Assembly: GCA_910583895.1 (NCBI GenBank)
Contig: CAJTYJ010000036.1
Location: 1 to 39,307, forward strand
Origin: an uncultured Lachnospiraceae bacterium
Lineage (GTDB): Bacteria; Bacillota; Clostridia; Lachnospirales; Lachnospiraceae
Direction: 5' to 3'
Length of the DNA: 39,307 nt
A model generated the notes under the pieces. The model did no database searches, was not told the DNA's origin, and saw only the letters and a list, made by a program, of their open reading frames with translations. This document shows positions 39,117-39,307 of this stretch, piece after piece. A program made the translations under genes and the position numbers. The first letter of the stretch is position 1. Each line of letters opens with the position of its first letter.

Positions 39117-39307
39117 CTACAATAATTTTTCGGAGGGAATAGATTTGAAAAAATCTGTCGGCAGGGAATGGCCCATAGATATAATACCATAGAATAACTG
39201 AGAATTATGATAAACTACTGAAAAATATGATATATATCCGGCGGAAACTGCTCTAGGATAAATGGTAGTGTTAAGTGGTTACTGAAAAACAGCATCTGCC
39301 CGAAAGC

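Noticed and set aside
33950..39307. Classical integron with attC sites
   Set aside because: No integrase gene is present, and several boundary sites lack the invariant AAC/GTT triplets. Kept only as an integron-like hypothesis.
1..39307. tRNA, rRNA and riboswitch genes
   Set aside because: No cloverleaf ends, rRNA conserved blocks or recognisable riboswitch cores were seen on reading both strands by eye; tRNAscan-SE and Infernal/Rfam would settle it.

Overview
The window looks like a chromosomal segment of a Gram-positive gut Clostridium of the Lachnospiraceae type. The signs are strong AGGAGG-type ribosome binding sites, lipoprotein solute-binding proteins (LAAC and MTGC lipoboxes), TTGACA/TATAAT promoters, many sugar-acid and sugar operons with their own regulators, and families such as DUF2200, DUF5655, DUF3784 and the Clostridial beta-propeller protein. 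No rRNA, tRNA, CRISPR array or full-length insertion sequence was seen.

Layout. 1-2.5 kb: the tail of a short-chain dehydrogenase, a 70-bp tandem repeat block, a NADAR-family gene, DUF2200 and DUF5655 genes, and a 160-bp MITE-like element. 3.0-16.8 kb: a sugar-acid catabolism region. kdgK and eda (minus strand) lie beside a GntR/FCD regulator. Facing away is a plus-strand run: an LgoD-like dehydrogenase, a three-part TRAP transporter, a LarA-type nickel-pincer isomerase homologue, tagaturonate reductase (uxaB) and altronate dehydratase (uxaA). It ends at an IclR regulator and a cyclase-family hydrolase on the minus strand. Read together this is a nearly complete L-galactonate route: L-galactonate to D-tagaturonate to D-altronate to KDG to KDPG to pyruvate plus glyceraldehyde-3-P. 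No uronate isomerase (UxaC) is present. 16.9-21.4 kb: a second copy of the MITE, an ECF sigma factor with a membrane-anchored beta-propeller protein that carries a frameshift, and a GH13 oligo-1,6-glucosidase.

21.6-31.1 kb: a second sugar locus. A minus-strand operon runs from a D-tagatose-3-epimerase-like TIM barrel through an archaeal-type triose-phosphate-isomerase paralogue, a YjbQ protein, an SDR and a ribose-type ABC importer (binding protein, ATPase, permease), ending in a perfect terminator. A LacI regulator and an FGGY kinase are transcribed divergently. Three copies of one LacI operator sit on the two facing promoters. The set looks like a catabolic pathway for a short polyol or ketose, in the style of erythritol/threitol pathways but with an unusual YjbQ partner. 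31.2-33.9 kb: two AraC regulators flanking a 58-codon ORF.

33.95-39.2 kb: a visibly AT-rich array of about ten small single genes, all on the minus strand. Most have their own ribosome binding site. They are separated by 30-50 bp imperfect inverted-repeat sites of recurring sequence (TTCCGATTTT near one end, ACTGGAATTTG at the other). The genes include DUF3784, a zinc-ribbon protein, 3-methyladenine glycosylase I, immunity-like proteins, a GNAT acetyltransferase and a DUF3267 zincin. Several cassettes are reduced to tails cut at these sites. This resembles an integron-like gene-cassette or poly-immunity array without a recognisable integrase in view, and is the most unusual structure in the window.
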